Positions 10,805 to 19,382 of a stretch of 64,000 nt of DNA are shown one piece after another. The number at the start of each line of letters is the position of its first letter. Position 1 is the first letter of the stretch. Made by a program: the position numbers and the translations under genes. The notes beneath the pieces are model-generated. The model saw nothing but the letters and a program-made list of their open reading frames with translations, made no database searches and was not told the DNA's origin. The DNA comes from an uncultured Gammaproteobacteria bacterium (GTDB taxonomy: Bacteria; Pseudomonadota; Gammaproteobacteria; HyVt-429): NCBI GenBank assembly GCA_947259975.1, contig CAMYOD010000065.1, positions 1-64,000 on the forward strand, written 5' to 3'.

Positions 10805-11140
10805 ATGGCCAAAGCAGCATCTGCGGCGGATACCGCTGCGCCCGCCGCCGAAGGTGAAAACCTGAAGGTTCGTTGGGACGACTCGAACATGAAGAGTTCC
10901 TACGCGAACGTGTGTAACGTTTCCAGTACCCGCGAAGAAGTGACGCTTCTGTTCGGCACCAATCAGACTTGGCACACCGGTCAGCCGGAAGTCACCGTAC
11001 AGCTCAGCGATCGGGTGATCTTGAGTCCGTATGCCGCGAAGCGTTTGTCGCTCCTGCTCAAGAGCGTGGTCGATCAGTACGAAGCGCGGTTCGGTCAGCT
11101 GGGTGTCGATGCCAGCACCGGCGGCGAGCCCACCAGCTAG
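10805..11140 (+). CDS. DUF3467 family protein
   Basis: A 111-residue protein with the DUF3467 pattern: SSYANVCNVSSTREEVTLLFG near the middle and LSDRVILSPYAAKRLSLLL toward the end. The first ~20 residues are a low-complexity Ala-rich extension. The ATG at 10,805 follows a strong ribosome-binding site (AGGAGG, 8 bases before). The family's biochemical role is unknown. Its position between the giant RTX gene and the membrane-adaptor/SecA-like genes suggests it belongs to the same export locus, perhaps as a small cytoplasmic accessory. It has no signal peptide or membrane segment. Confidence 0.85.
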   Translation: MAKAASAADTAAPAAEGENLKVRWDDSNMKSSYANVCNVSSTREEVTLLFGTNQTWHTGQPEVTVQLSDRVILSPYAAKRLSLLLKSVVDQYEARFGQLGVDASTGGEPTS

Positions 11141-11146
11141 CTCCCC

Positions 11147-11183
11147 AACCACCCCGCCAGCCCGGCAGGGCGGCGGGGTGGTT
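11147..11183 (+). other. Strong GC-rich hairpin after the DUF3467 gene
   Basis: Perfect 12-bp arms (11,147-11,158 and 11,172-11,183) surround a 13-base loop, starting six bases after the stop codon. No run of T follows, so it is not a standard intrinsic terminator. It could protect the 3' end of the DUF3467 message or reduce read-through into the adaptor genes. Confidence 0.6.
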
Positions 11184-11254
11184 CCACATCGCCATGGACC
11201 GAAGGCCCGGTGACGACTTCCCGGCGTCGTCGATCCCGTGTCAGTACATGAGAG

Positions 11255-13150
11255 ATGGGCTTGAAAGCGCAGGACAGGCCTGAACAGCACGCGTCGTCAC
11301 AGGAGGACGCGGTCGCCTATGTGGATCAGGCGCTCTGGTTGCGGTTCGCCGAGGCCGATACGGCCGAGGAGTTCTGCCACAGTTGGCTTGCCCTGCAATG
11401 TGCCATGATCCACAAGGCCCACCGTGGTGTCGTAGTATTGGGCGACGCGGACAGCGGCCCATTTTCCCCCGTCGCCTTCTGGCCGGAAGATCAACCGAGC
11501 AGCCTGCAACTCGCCGAGATTGCCGAGCGAGCCCTGGTCGACCGCCGTGCCGTCGCCGTCAACTCCAACCCTGACAGTGATTCGCCACTCGGCCTGGTCG
11601 GTAGCGCGGATCTTGGCGTCGCCTATCCGATTCAAATCGACGGCCGGCTGCACGGGGCTGTTGCGGTCGAAATCGATCCGCGTGACGAGTCGGCACTGCA
11701 GGCGGTCATGCGCCAGCTGCAGTGGGGTGCCGGCTGGCTGGAAATCCTGTTGCGCCGCGAACAGGCGGAATCCGACGCCAGTCACCGCGAACGTCTTGTC
11801 ACCGCGCTCGACCTGACCGCGACACTGGTCTCGGAGAGCCATTTCCAGGCCGCGGCCACAGCCTTCGCCACCGAGTTGGTGACGCGCCTGGAGTGCGACC
11901 GCGTAAGCATTGGATTCGCGCGTAAAGGTCATGTGCATGTGGCGGCGCTGTCCCACAGCGCACAGTTTGGCAAACAGATGAATTTGCTCTCCGCCATCGG
12001 TCTGACAATGGACGAGGCGGTGGATCAACAGTCGACCATACGCTACCCGGCTTCCGAAGACGCACCGTTGGTGACACGCCACCATGCGGAGTTTGCGCGC
12101 GAACATGGCTCGCGGGCGTTATTGTCGATTCCCTTCATGGTCGACAAGGAATCCGTGGGTGCCGTGACCTTCGAGCGACACGATGAGCGGCGGTTTGACG
12201 ACGATACCGTCGAGCTATGCGAAACCATCATCGCGATCGCCGGCCCGATTATGGCGGAGAAACGGCAAAATGCCCGCCCCGTAGTTTCCAAGGTGGCGGT
12301 CGCCGCGAATCGACAGGTAGCTAAATTGATCGGGCCGCGGCACCCTGGCCTGAAGTTGGCCACCGCACTGCTGGTCGCCTTGGGATTATTCCTGACCTTT
12401 GCCACCGGGGACTACCGGGTCACCGGCGAAGGGAACCTGGAGGCGGCGGTACAGCGCGCGGTGGTGGCGCCGTTTAACGGCTACATCGCGTCATCGGGGC
12501 CGCGCGCGGGCGATCTCGTGCAGGCCGGCGACGAACTGGGCGCTCTCGATGACAAGGATCTGCGTTTGCAGGCGAAACGCTGGTCGAGTCAGCGCAGCCA
12601 ATTGTCCGGGCAATACCGCGAGGCGCTGGCGAATCACGAGCGTGCGCAGGCACAAATGCTCAAGGCGCGAATCGAACAGGCGGAGGCGCAGCTTGCGTTG
12701 ACCGACGAGCAGCTCAGGCGCACCAAACTCATCGCACCTTTCGATGGACTGATCGTCGTGGGAGATCTCAGTCAACAACTGGGTGGCAGCGTACAGCGGG
12801 GAGAAGTACTCTTCGAGGTCGCGCCGCTGGACGAATACCGTATCGTGTTGCAGGTCGATGAGCGTGATATCGGTGATGTTATTCAGGGGCAACGGGGCAA
12901 CCTGGTCCTGTCATCGCTGCCGGACGCGCGTCTCGATTTCACCATTAGCAAAGTGACGCCGGTATCGACCGCCAGTGAAGGGCGCAATTACTTTCGTGTC
13001 GAGGCCAGGCTCGATGGGCCGACAGACCGCCTGCGGCCCGGTATGGAAGGCATTGGCAAGATCAACGTCGAGCCCCGCCGCCTAATTTGGATCTGGAGCC
13101 ACGAGCTGGTCGACTGGTTACGCCTGTGGTTCTGGTCATGGCGGCCTTGA
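11255..13150 (+). CDS. GAF-GAF-TM-HlyD membrane-fusion protein
   Basis: A 631-residue fusion. Residues about 20-165 and 175-340 resemble two GAF-type sensor domains (second: SIPFMVDKESVGAVTF). A single hydrophobic segment lies near 367-385 (ALLVALGLFLTF). The rest is a HlyD-like periplasmic adaptor with a biotinyl-lipoyl half (VVAPFNGYIASSG), a coiled coil around 465-515 and the second lipoyl half (TKLIAPFDGLIVVGDL). It is predicted to sit in the inner membrane with the GAF domains in the cytoplasm and the adaptor in the periplasm. The next gene starts 14 bases downstream. GAF domains on an adaptor are unusual. They may sense a small ligand or mediate assembly. Confidence 0.85.
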   Translation: MGLKAQDRPEQHASSQEDAVAYVDQALWLRFAEADTAEEFCHSWLALQCAMIHKAHRGVVVLGDADSGPFSPVAFWPEDQPSSLQLAEIAERALVDRRAVAVNSNPDSDSPLGLVGSADLGVAYPIQIDGRLHGAVAVEIDPRDESALQAVMRQLQWGAGWLEILLRREQAESDASHRERLVTALDLTATLVSESHFQAAATAFATELVTRLECDRVSIGFARKGHVHVAALSHSAQFGKQMNLLSAIGLTMDEAVDQQSTIRYPASEDAPLVTRHHAEFAREHGSRALLSIPFMVDKESVGAVTFERHDERRFDDDTVELCETIIAIAGPIMAEKRQNARPVVSKVAVAANRQVAKLIGPRHPGLKLATALLVALGLFLTFATGDYRVTGEGNLEAAVQRAVVAPFNGYIASSGPRAGDLVQAGDELGALDDKDLRLQAKRWSSQRSQLSGQYREALANHERAQAQMLKARIEQAEAQLALTDEQLRRTKLIAPFDGLIVVGDLSQQLGGSVQRGEVLFEVAPLDEYRIVLQVDERDIGDVIQGQRGNLVLSSLPDARLDFTISKVTPVSTASEGRNYFRVEARLDGPTDRLRPGMEGIGKINVEPRRLIWIWSHELVDWLRLWFWSWRP

Positions 13151-13163
13151 GACGGATTTAGGC

Positions 13164-15311
13164 ATGCAGGACCATCTATTCAGTTCAACCTGGTATCGGG
13201 TCGCGAATCTTAAGCCACGCATTCGTGGTCACGCCCAGATTCACCGCGATTACTATCGTGGTGAGCTGTGGTACGTCTTGCAGGATCATTCCTCGGGTCG
13301 CTTTCACCGATTTACGCCGGGGGCGAACTACGTCATCGGCCTTTTCGATGGAACCCGCAGTGTACAGGAAGTCTGGGAACTGGCCGGCGAGAAACTCGGC
13401 GACGACATGCCGACCCAGGACGAAATCATCAATTTGCTTGCGCAGCTTCATCAGGCCGATGTCTTGTTGTGCGACGTGCCGCCCGATATACAGGAACTGT
13501 TCGATCGCCATAAGAAGCACCGCAAGAGTCGCATTAAGCGAAATCTGCGCAGCCCCCTGGCGCTGACGTTTCCGCTCTGGGATCCGGAGCGCTTCCTGAG
13601 TCGGTTCATGCCATTCCTGCGCCCGATTTTCGGTTGGGCAGGCTTTCTTTCGTGGGCGGCGATTGTGCTGACCGCACTCGTGTTGGCGAGCACACATTGG
13701 CCCGAGTTGACGGAAAATCTGTCCGACCGGGTGCTGGCGGCCAACAACCTGTTGTTAATCGGTCTGATTTTCCCCATCGTCAAGGCCTTGCACGAGCTGG
13801 GGCATGGGTTTGCCACCAAGGCCTGGGGCGGTGAGGTGCACGAGATGGGCATCATGCTGTTGGTGCTCATGCCGATCCCGTATGTCGACGCCAGTTCCGC
13901 GTGGGCCTTCCGCAACAAGCGCAGCCGCGTGGTCGTCGGCGCGGCGGGCATGATGGTCGAAATGCTGCTCGCGGCACTGGCCCTGTTCGTATGGATCAAC
14001 GTCGAGCCCGGGTTGGTCCGTGCCGTGGCGTTTAACGTCATGCTGATTGCGGGCGTTTCGACGCTGCTGTTCAACGCCAACCCGCTCATCCGATTCGATG
14101 GCTACTACATCTTGTCCGATTTTCTGGAAATTCCCAATTTGTCGCCGCGGTCGAACCGCTATATCGGTTACGTTATCCAGAAATACCTGTTTGCGACACC
14201 GAGTGCCACGTCACCGGTGAACGCACCCGGGGAGCGCGGTTGGTTCATCTTTTACGGGCTCGCGTCGTTCGCGTACCGCATGTTTATCATGACGGTCATC
14301 GTCCTGTTTGTGGCGGGAAAATATTTCGTGATTGGAATCATCCTCGCGATCTGGGCCATGTACATGATGATTCTGATGCCGCTGTATAAACAGCTGACAT
14401 TCCTGATAACGAGTCCACGCCTGCGCAGCAAACGTGGCCGTGCGCTGTTGGTGACGGGTGCGATTGTCGGTTCCCTGGTCGCGATACTGGTCTGGTGGCC
14501 GATGCCGCATTGGACCCGCGCCGAAGGGATCGTGCGTATTCCGGAGGATTCCGTCGTGCGGGTGGATAGCGGCGGTTTCGTGGACGAAGTCTATGTCGAG
14601 TCGGATCAGGTCGTACGCAAGGGTGACCTCCTGGTGCGCTGCTCAGACCCTGAGCTTCGTACCCAGGCCGCGGTGCTCGCGGCCAAGGTCACTGAGTTGG
14701 AAATTCGGCATCGCTCCGAGTTGGTGCAGGACATTGTGCAAGCCGAAGTCACCAGCGAAGAGTTGCAGCAGGCCCGCGCCGAATTGGCGCTCACTCGCGA
14801 ACGATTGAATAATCTGCTCATTCGTAGCCCGCGGGATGGTTTATTGGTCATTAATGACGCACAAAATCTGGCGGGACGTTTTCTCGCACGGGGCACACAG
14901 CTCGGTTACGTGCTGGATCGTTCCGCGGTCACCGCGCGCGTCGTGGTCAGCCAGGCGGATGTGGATTGGGTGCGCCAATCGCCGGACGGTATCGCGTTGC
15001 GCCTGGCGGAACGCCTCGATCGGGTAATCCAGGGTACGTTCGCACGCGAGATTCCGGCGGCGACAGACCTGTTGCCGAGTCTGGCCCTGAGTAGCGAAGG
15101 TGGCGGTGACATCGCCATCGATCCCCGCGAGCCGGCGCGGCCGAAGGCATTTCAGAAGTTGTTCGTGTTCGATATCGACGTGCCGCCGGAGGCGGGCGTG
15201 GCCCGGCTCGGCGGCCGGGTTTACGTTCGTTTCGACCATGGTAGCGAGCCCCTGGCGCGTCAGTGGTATCGGGGCCTGCGCCAGCTATTCCTGAGGAAAT
15301 TCAATGTCTAG
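13164..15311 (+). CDS. PqqD-like / M50 metalloprotease / HlyD fusion protein
   Basis: A 715-residue protein. Residues about 30-105 resemble a PqqD-like winged helix (YVIGLFDGTRSVQEVWELAG). Residues 150-420 are a polytopic M50 (site-2 protease type) core, with HELGH at 210-214 and the third zinc ligand in NPLIRFDGYY (306-315). A last membrane segment near 430-450 is followed by a HlyD-like lipoyl/coiled-coil region (VDSGGFVDEVYVESDQVVRK) to the C-terminus. Both zinc-binding motifs are intact. Known relatives accompany peptide-export or RiPP systems. Here it lies between a GAF-HlyD protein and a SecA-like ATPase, so cleavage or handover of the giant RTX protein is a reasonable guess. Its stop overlaps the next start. 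Confidence 0.85.
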   Translation: MQDHLFSSTWYRVANLKPRIRGHAQIHRDYYRGELWYVLQDHSSGRFHRFTPGANYVIGLFDGTRSVQEVWELAGEKLGDDMPTQDEIINLLAQLHQADVLLCDVPPDIQELFDRHKKHRKSRIKRNLRSPLALTFPLWDPERFLSRFMPFLRPIFGWAGFLSWAAIVLTALVLASTHWPELTENLSDRVLAANNLLLIGLIFPIVKALHELGHGFATKAWGGEVHEMGIMLLVLMPIPYVDASSAWAFRNKRSRVVVGAAGMMVEMLLAALALFVWINVEPGLVRAVAFNVMLIAGVSTLLFNANPLIRFDGYYILSDFLEIPNLSPRSNRYIGYVIQKYLFATPSATSPVNAPGERGWFIFYGLASFAYRMFIMTVIVLFVAGKYFVIGIILAIWAMYMMILMPLYKQLTFLITSPRLRSKRGRALLVTGAIVGSLVAILVWWPMPHWTRAEGIVRIPEDSVVRVDSGGFVDEVYVESDQVVRKGDLLVRCSDPELRTQAAVLAAKVTELEIRHRSELVQDIVQAEVTSEELQQARAELALTRERLNNLLIRSPRDGLLVINDAQNLAGRFLARGTQLGYVLDRSAVTARVVVSQADVDWVRQSPDGIALRLAERLDRVIQGTFAREIPAATDLLPSLALSSEGGGDIAIDPREPARPKAFQKLFVFDIDVPPEAGVARLGGRVYVRFDHGSEPLARQWYRGLRQLFLRKFNV

Positions 15312-17295
15312 CCGTCCGGTGACGGCCGGCGTGATTGCCGGGGTCTATCCGGAGCGGGACGACACTGCCGATACGCAGGCCGCGGGATCCCTCACCGATG
15401 CCCTGCACGCGGCCGGCAATCGGCTGCGTGGCCGGGCCAATAACCCGAAACGGTTCGTGTCGCGGGTAAACGGCCTGGCTGATGAACTCCGCTCACAATC
15501 CGATGCGCAGCTGCAGGTGCAGACGGCGGAGCTGCGGGCGGCATTGCGCCGGGAAGGATTACAGGAGCCACTAGTCGCCAGGTCCTTTGCCATCATTCGT
15601 GAAGTTGCCGAGCGCACGATCGGCCTGCGTCACTTTGACGTGCAGCTGATTGGCGGCTGGGTGATGTTGCAGGGCGCGATCGCGGAAATGGAAACCGGCG
15701 AAGGCAAGACGCTGACGGCAAGTTTGACCGCGGGTACCGTGGCCTTGAGTGGCACGCCAGTGCATATCGTGACGGTGAACGATTATCTTGCGCAACGGGA
15801 TCGGGATGCGATGGCGCCGATCTATGAGGCTCTTGGGCTGAGTGTCGCCGCCGCGACCCAAGACATGGAGTTAAGTGCGCGCCGCGATGCCTATGCCTGT
15901 GATGTGGCCTATTGCACGAACAAGACCATAACCTTTGATTACCTGCGCGACCAGATGCGGCTGGGTACGCAGAAGAGCCCGCTGCATATGCGTTTGGACC
16001 GCTTGTACGGTGCGCATGGACGGACCCGCGAACTTCTGTTGCGGGGGCTGTATTTTGCCATTGTCGATGAGGCCGACAGCGTACTGATCGATGAGGCACG
16101 TACGCCGTTGATCATTTCCGATCAGTCGCAGGCCAATGATGAGGAGGACATGGTCAAACAGGCGCTGGATTTCGCCCGGCAGTTGAACGAAAACGCGCAT
16201 TTTTCGGTCAATCGCGGTGAGCGGCAAATTACCCTCACCAAGGAAGGCAAGGCGCAGGCGGCCGAACTCGTCACAAGCATCGGGGGATTATGGGCGGGCA
16301 CGAAGCGTCGCGAGGAGCTGGTGACCCAGGCGCTGACGGCGATTCATCTTTTCGAAGCCGACAAGCATTACCTGGTTCGTGATGACAAGGTGCAGATCAT
16401 CGACGAATTTACCGGCCGCGTGATGCCGGATCGATCCTGGGAACGTGGCCTGCATCAAATGGTCGAGGCCAAAGAGGGCTGTCGCATTACCAGCCGCAAA
16501 GAGCCGCTGGCGCGCATAAGCTATCAGCGATTCTTTCGCCGTTATCATCGGCTGGCGGGCATGACCGGTACCGCGCATGAAGTCAGGGGTGAACTGGCAA
16601 GTGTATACCGCCTCAAAGTACATCGGGTACCGACCAATCGCCCGGCGAATCGTACGGTGCTGCCAACACAGGTCTTCGCGACGGCGGAACAGAAATGGCG
16701 CGCCATTGTGACGCAGATCGACGCGCTGCATTCGCAAGGGCGGCCGGTATTGGTGGGGACCCACTCGGTAGCCGCCTCCGAGCACGCCAGCCAATTGCTC
16801 ACCGCGGCGGGGCTCGCGCACCAGGTACTGAACGCCCGCCAGGACCAGGGTGAGGCGGAGATCATTGCCCAGGCCGGCGAGGCCGGACGTATTACGATTG
16901 CGACCAACATGGCGGGGCGTGGCACGGATATACGCCTCGCCCCCGGCGTTGCGGAGGCGGGGGGTCTGTGCGTCATTCTGACGGAGCGTCACGAGGCCCG
17001 GCGCATCGACCGTCAGTTGGCCGGCCGCTGCGCCCGGCAGGGCGATCCGGGGACCTTCGCGGCTATCTTGTCCCTAGAGGACGAACTGGTCCAGGTATAC
17101 GATGGCTCATTGGCCTATCGAATCGTGCGCGCCTGTCTGTCCGGCAACCGCCGGCTGGGGCATCGTATCGGTGAGTGGGCCCAGACATTTGCCCAACACC
17201 GCGCCGAACGCATGTTCAGTCGCATGCGTCGACAGCTGTTAAAGGCGGATAAGCAGATGGGCACCACGCTGGCGTTCACCGGCCGACCGGAGTGA
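15304..17295 (+). CDS. Short SecA-like translocase ATPase (accessory SecA paralogue)
   Basis: 663 residues, against about 900 for housekeeping SecA. The DEAD motor is complete: Walker A METGEGKT at 129-136, VDEADSVLIDEARTPLI near 253-270, the preprotein-binding region, and the second motor half with NMAGRGTDIRL and RQLAGRCARQGDPG. The protein ends just after the start of the long scaffold helix. It therefore lacks the two-helix finger, most of the helical wing and the C-terminal zinc domain. The ATG overlaps the upstream stop. It is not the cell's general SecA. Context suggests a dedicated motor for the giant RTX protein or its partners, but a protein without the two-helix finger must work differently from standard SecA. 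Confidence 0.88.
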   Translation: MSSRPVTAGVIAGVYPERDDTADTQAAGSLTDALHAAGNRLRGRANNPKRFVSRVNGLADELRSQSDAQLQVQTAELRAALRREGLQEPLVARSFAIIREVAERTIGLRHFDVQLIGGWVMLQGAIAEMETGEGKTLTASLTAGTVALSGTPVHIVTVNDYLAQRDRDAMAPIYEALGLSVAAATQDMELSARRDAYACDVAYCTNKTITFDYLRDQMRLGTQKSPLHMRLDRLYGAHGRTRELLLRGLYFAIVDEADSVLIDEARTPLIISDQSQANDEEDMVKQALDFARQLNENAHFSVNRGERQITLTKEGKAQAAELVTSIGGLWAGTKRREELVTQALTAIHLFEADKHYLVRDDKVQIIDEFTGRVMPDRSWERGLHQMVEAKEGCRITSRKEPLARISYQRFFRRYHRLAGMTGTAHEVRGELASVYRLKVHRVPTNRPANRTVLPTQVFATAEQKWRAIVTQIDALHSQGRPVLVGTHSVAASEHASQLLTAAGLAHQVLNARQDQGEAEIIAQAGEAGRITIATNMAGRGTDIRLAPGVAEAGGLCVILTERHEARRIDRQLAGRCARQGDPGTFAAILSLEDELVQVYDGSLAYRIVRACLSGNRRLGHRIGEWAQTFAQHRAERMFSRMRRQLLKADKQMGTTLAFTGRPE

Positions 17296-17306
17296 CCGTA
17301 TTTGGA

Positions 17307-18134
17307 ATGCATATGATGTTGAGACCCTGCACGTTGTTTATGAGACTCCTGATCGCGCTGTTCCTGGCGGGGCTCGCCGCCACCCGCGTCGCGGCGCAAT
17401 CGGCGCCTGATATGACGTCAGGGATTGAGGGCTTGCCCGATGCGTCGGTAATCGATGCGCCGGCATCACAGACGGCATTCGAGTGCCTGCTCGAACCCCA
17501 CAAAGTCGTCAATATCAGCAGCTCCGTGCCCGGAATCATTGCCCGGCTCGGTCTTGATCGCGGCGATAGTGTGAAGCAGGGGCAGGTCCTGGTACGCCTC
17601 GAATCCGGCGTCGAGCAGGCGGCGCTGGAACTTGCAAAGACACGCGTGGAGTTTGGTGAACGGCAATCCTCGCGCAGCGATCAGTTGTATGAGGAAAAAT
17701 TCATCTCGCAGCACGAAAAGGATGAAATGGCCACGAATACCCAATTGGCGAAACTGGAACTGCGCGAGGCGCGTGAGCGCTTGAAATTACGCACCGTCCG
17801 CAGTCCGATCGACGGAATTGTCGTCGATCGCTACCATTCGCCCGGTGAATTTGTCGACGATAAGATGATATTGACCGTCGCACAGATCGATCCGCTCAAT
17901 GTCGAGGTGATCGTGCCCATGTCGATGTATGGCGTTGTCGAGCGCGGCATGAAGGCACGCGTCCGGCCGGAGGCACCGGTCGGCGGTGAGTACATGGCGA
18001 CCGTCACGATCGTCGATCGCGTGATCGATGCCGCCAGTGGCACCATCGGCGTGCGCCTGGAATTACCTAATCCAAAAAATAAGATACCGGCGGGACTCAA
18101 GTGCCGGATCGAGTTCGAAACCGACCAAAGCTAA
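17307..18134 (+). CDS. HlyD-family periplasmic adaptor with signal peptide
   Basis: About 275 residues. An N-terminal signal-like segment (RLLIALFLAGLAATRVAAQ) is followed by lipoyl half 1 (VPGIIARLGLDRGDSVKQGQ), a short hairpin of helices, lipoyl half 2 (VRSPIDGIVVDRYHSPGEF) and a beta-barrel domain. The frame opens at a GTG (17,292) overlapping the secA-like stop. ATG codons at 17,307, 17,313, 17,316 and 17,340 are alternatives, and the last places the signal peptide at the very N-terminus. It is the third HlyD-type protein in this locus and the only one with a cleavable-looking signal. It probably bridges inner- and outer-membrane parts of the same exporter. No outer-membrane TolC-like protein is seen within the window. 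Confidence 0.8.
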   Translation: MHMMLRPCTLFMRLLIALFLAGLAATRVAAQSAPDMTSGIEGLPDASVIDAPASQTAFECLLEPHKVVNISSSVPGIIARLGLDRGDSVKQGQVLVRLESGVEQAALELAKTRVEFGERQSSRSDQLYEEKFISQHEKDEMATNTQLAKLELREARERLKLRTVRSPIDGIVVDRYHSPGEFVDDKMILTVAQIDPLNVEVIVPMSMYGVVERGMKARVRPEAPVGGEYMATVTIVDRVIDAASGTIGVRLELPNPKNKIPAGLKCRIEFETDQS

Positions 18135-18174
18135 GCCGGCGGTCATTGACCTGTCCCGGGCGCACAGAAGACGG

Positions 18175-19374
18175 ATGCAGATTCTTTTCGTTCATCCCAA
18201 CTACCCGGCCCAGTTTGGACCCATGCTGGAGCGCCTGGCGACACGCGGGGATGTGGAGTGTGTGTTCGTTTCCCGGATCGAGGCCGGTCAATTCAACGGC
18301 GTGCGGCGCATTCAGATGCATCAACGGGGTGGTGCGCGGGAGCAGACACACTACTGCGCACGTACCTTCGAAAACGCGGTATGGCAGAGCCATGCGGTCT
18401 ACGAGGCCTGCAAAGCGGATCCGGCGCTCAAACCCGACCTGATCCTGGGCCATAGCGGTTTTGGTACCACCGCCTTTTTGCGCGAGCTGTATGATTGTCC
18501 CATCGTCAACTACTTTGAGTATTACTACCATCCGCACGACTCGGATATGGATTTTCGGCCCGAGTTTCCGCCGCAGGATATAGACTATTTGCGCTCGCGT
18601 ATGCGCAACGCGATGATTCTGATCGACCTGGATTCCTGTGATGCCGGCTACACGCCGACCCGCTGGCAGAAGCAATTGTTTCCGCGCGAGTGGGACAACA
18701 AGCTCGACATCATTCATGATGGGGTCGATCTCGACTTTTGGCAGCGCAGCGCAGGGCCACGGCGGATCGGCGACGAACTCATTGACGACGATACACGAAT
18801 TGTCACCTATGTCGCGCGTGGCCTCGAGGCCATGCGCGGCTTCGATATTTTCGTCAGACTGGCGAATCGGATTGCCGAACAGATGGACAACGTCATTTTT
18901 GTCGTCGTGGGGTCGGACCGGATTTGCTACGGCAATGACAGGCGTCACATAAAGACGAATTCATTCCGTGAGCACGTGATTCGCGCAGAACAGCCAGACC
19001 TGAAACGTTTTCGGTTTCTTGGCACGGTTCCGCCGGCTGAGTTACAGCAGGTGTTATCGCTGAGTGATTTGCACGTCTACTTGACCGTGCCATTCGTGCC
19101 TTCGTGGTCGCTGCTGAATGCGCTGGCCTGTGAGTGCGTGGTGCTGGCGTCCGATACCGCGCCGGTGCGCGAATTTATTCGTGACGGCGAGAACGGATTT
19201 CTGGCGGGCTTCTACGATCTCGACGGCTTGCTGCGGCGTGCGCTGCAAGTCCTTGAAAAGCCCGATGAATATCGTGACATGGGGCGTGCGGGCCGGGCGC
19301 TGATCGCGCAGCATTATGATGTGGAACAGACGTGGCCGCAGCAGTGGGAACTGTTCCAGCGCGTGCTTAAATAG
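18175..19374 (+). CDS. Group 1 (GT4-like) glycosyltransferase
   Basis: A 399-residue protein starting MQILFVHPNYPAQFGP, a typical N-terminal Rossmann start of GT-B glycosyltransferases. The C-terminal half has the group 1 pattern: FLGTVPPAELQQVLSLSDLH, then ECVVLASDTAPVREFI and a nucleotide-sugar binding DGENGFL. An upstream start at 18,028 would overlap the previous gene by about 100 bases, so the ATG at 18,175 is preferred. It closes the RTX/SecA-like gene string, 40 bases after the adaptor, and may glycosylate the exported protein, as in accessory-Sec adhesin loci of Gram-positive bacteria. Sugar and acceptor cannot be deduced. Confidence 0.85.
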   Translation: MQILFVHPNYPAQFGPMLERLATRGDVECVFVSRIEAGQFNGVRRIQMHQRGGAREQTHYCARTFENAVWQSHAVYEACKADPALKPDLILGHSGFGTTAFLRELYDCPIVNYFEYYYHPHDSDMDFRPEFPPQDIDYLRSRMRNAMILIDLDSCDAGYTPTRWQKQLFPREWDNKLDIIHDGVDLDFWQRSAGPRRIGDELIDDDTRIVTYVARGLEAMRGFDIFVRLANRIAEQMDNVIFVVVGSDRICYGNDRRHIKTNSFREHVIRAEQPDLKRFRFLGTVPPAELQQVLSLSDLHVYLTVPFVPSWSLLNALACECVVLASDTAPVREFIRDGENGFLAGFYDLDGLLRRALQVLEKPDEYRDMGRAGRALIAQHYDVEQTWPQQWELFQRVLK

Positions 19375-19382
19375 GTATTGTT

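Noticed and set aside
18028-18174. Upstream start for the glycosyltransferase
   Set aside because: It would overlap the adaptor gene by over 100 bases, and the family N-terminus begins at 18,175.
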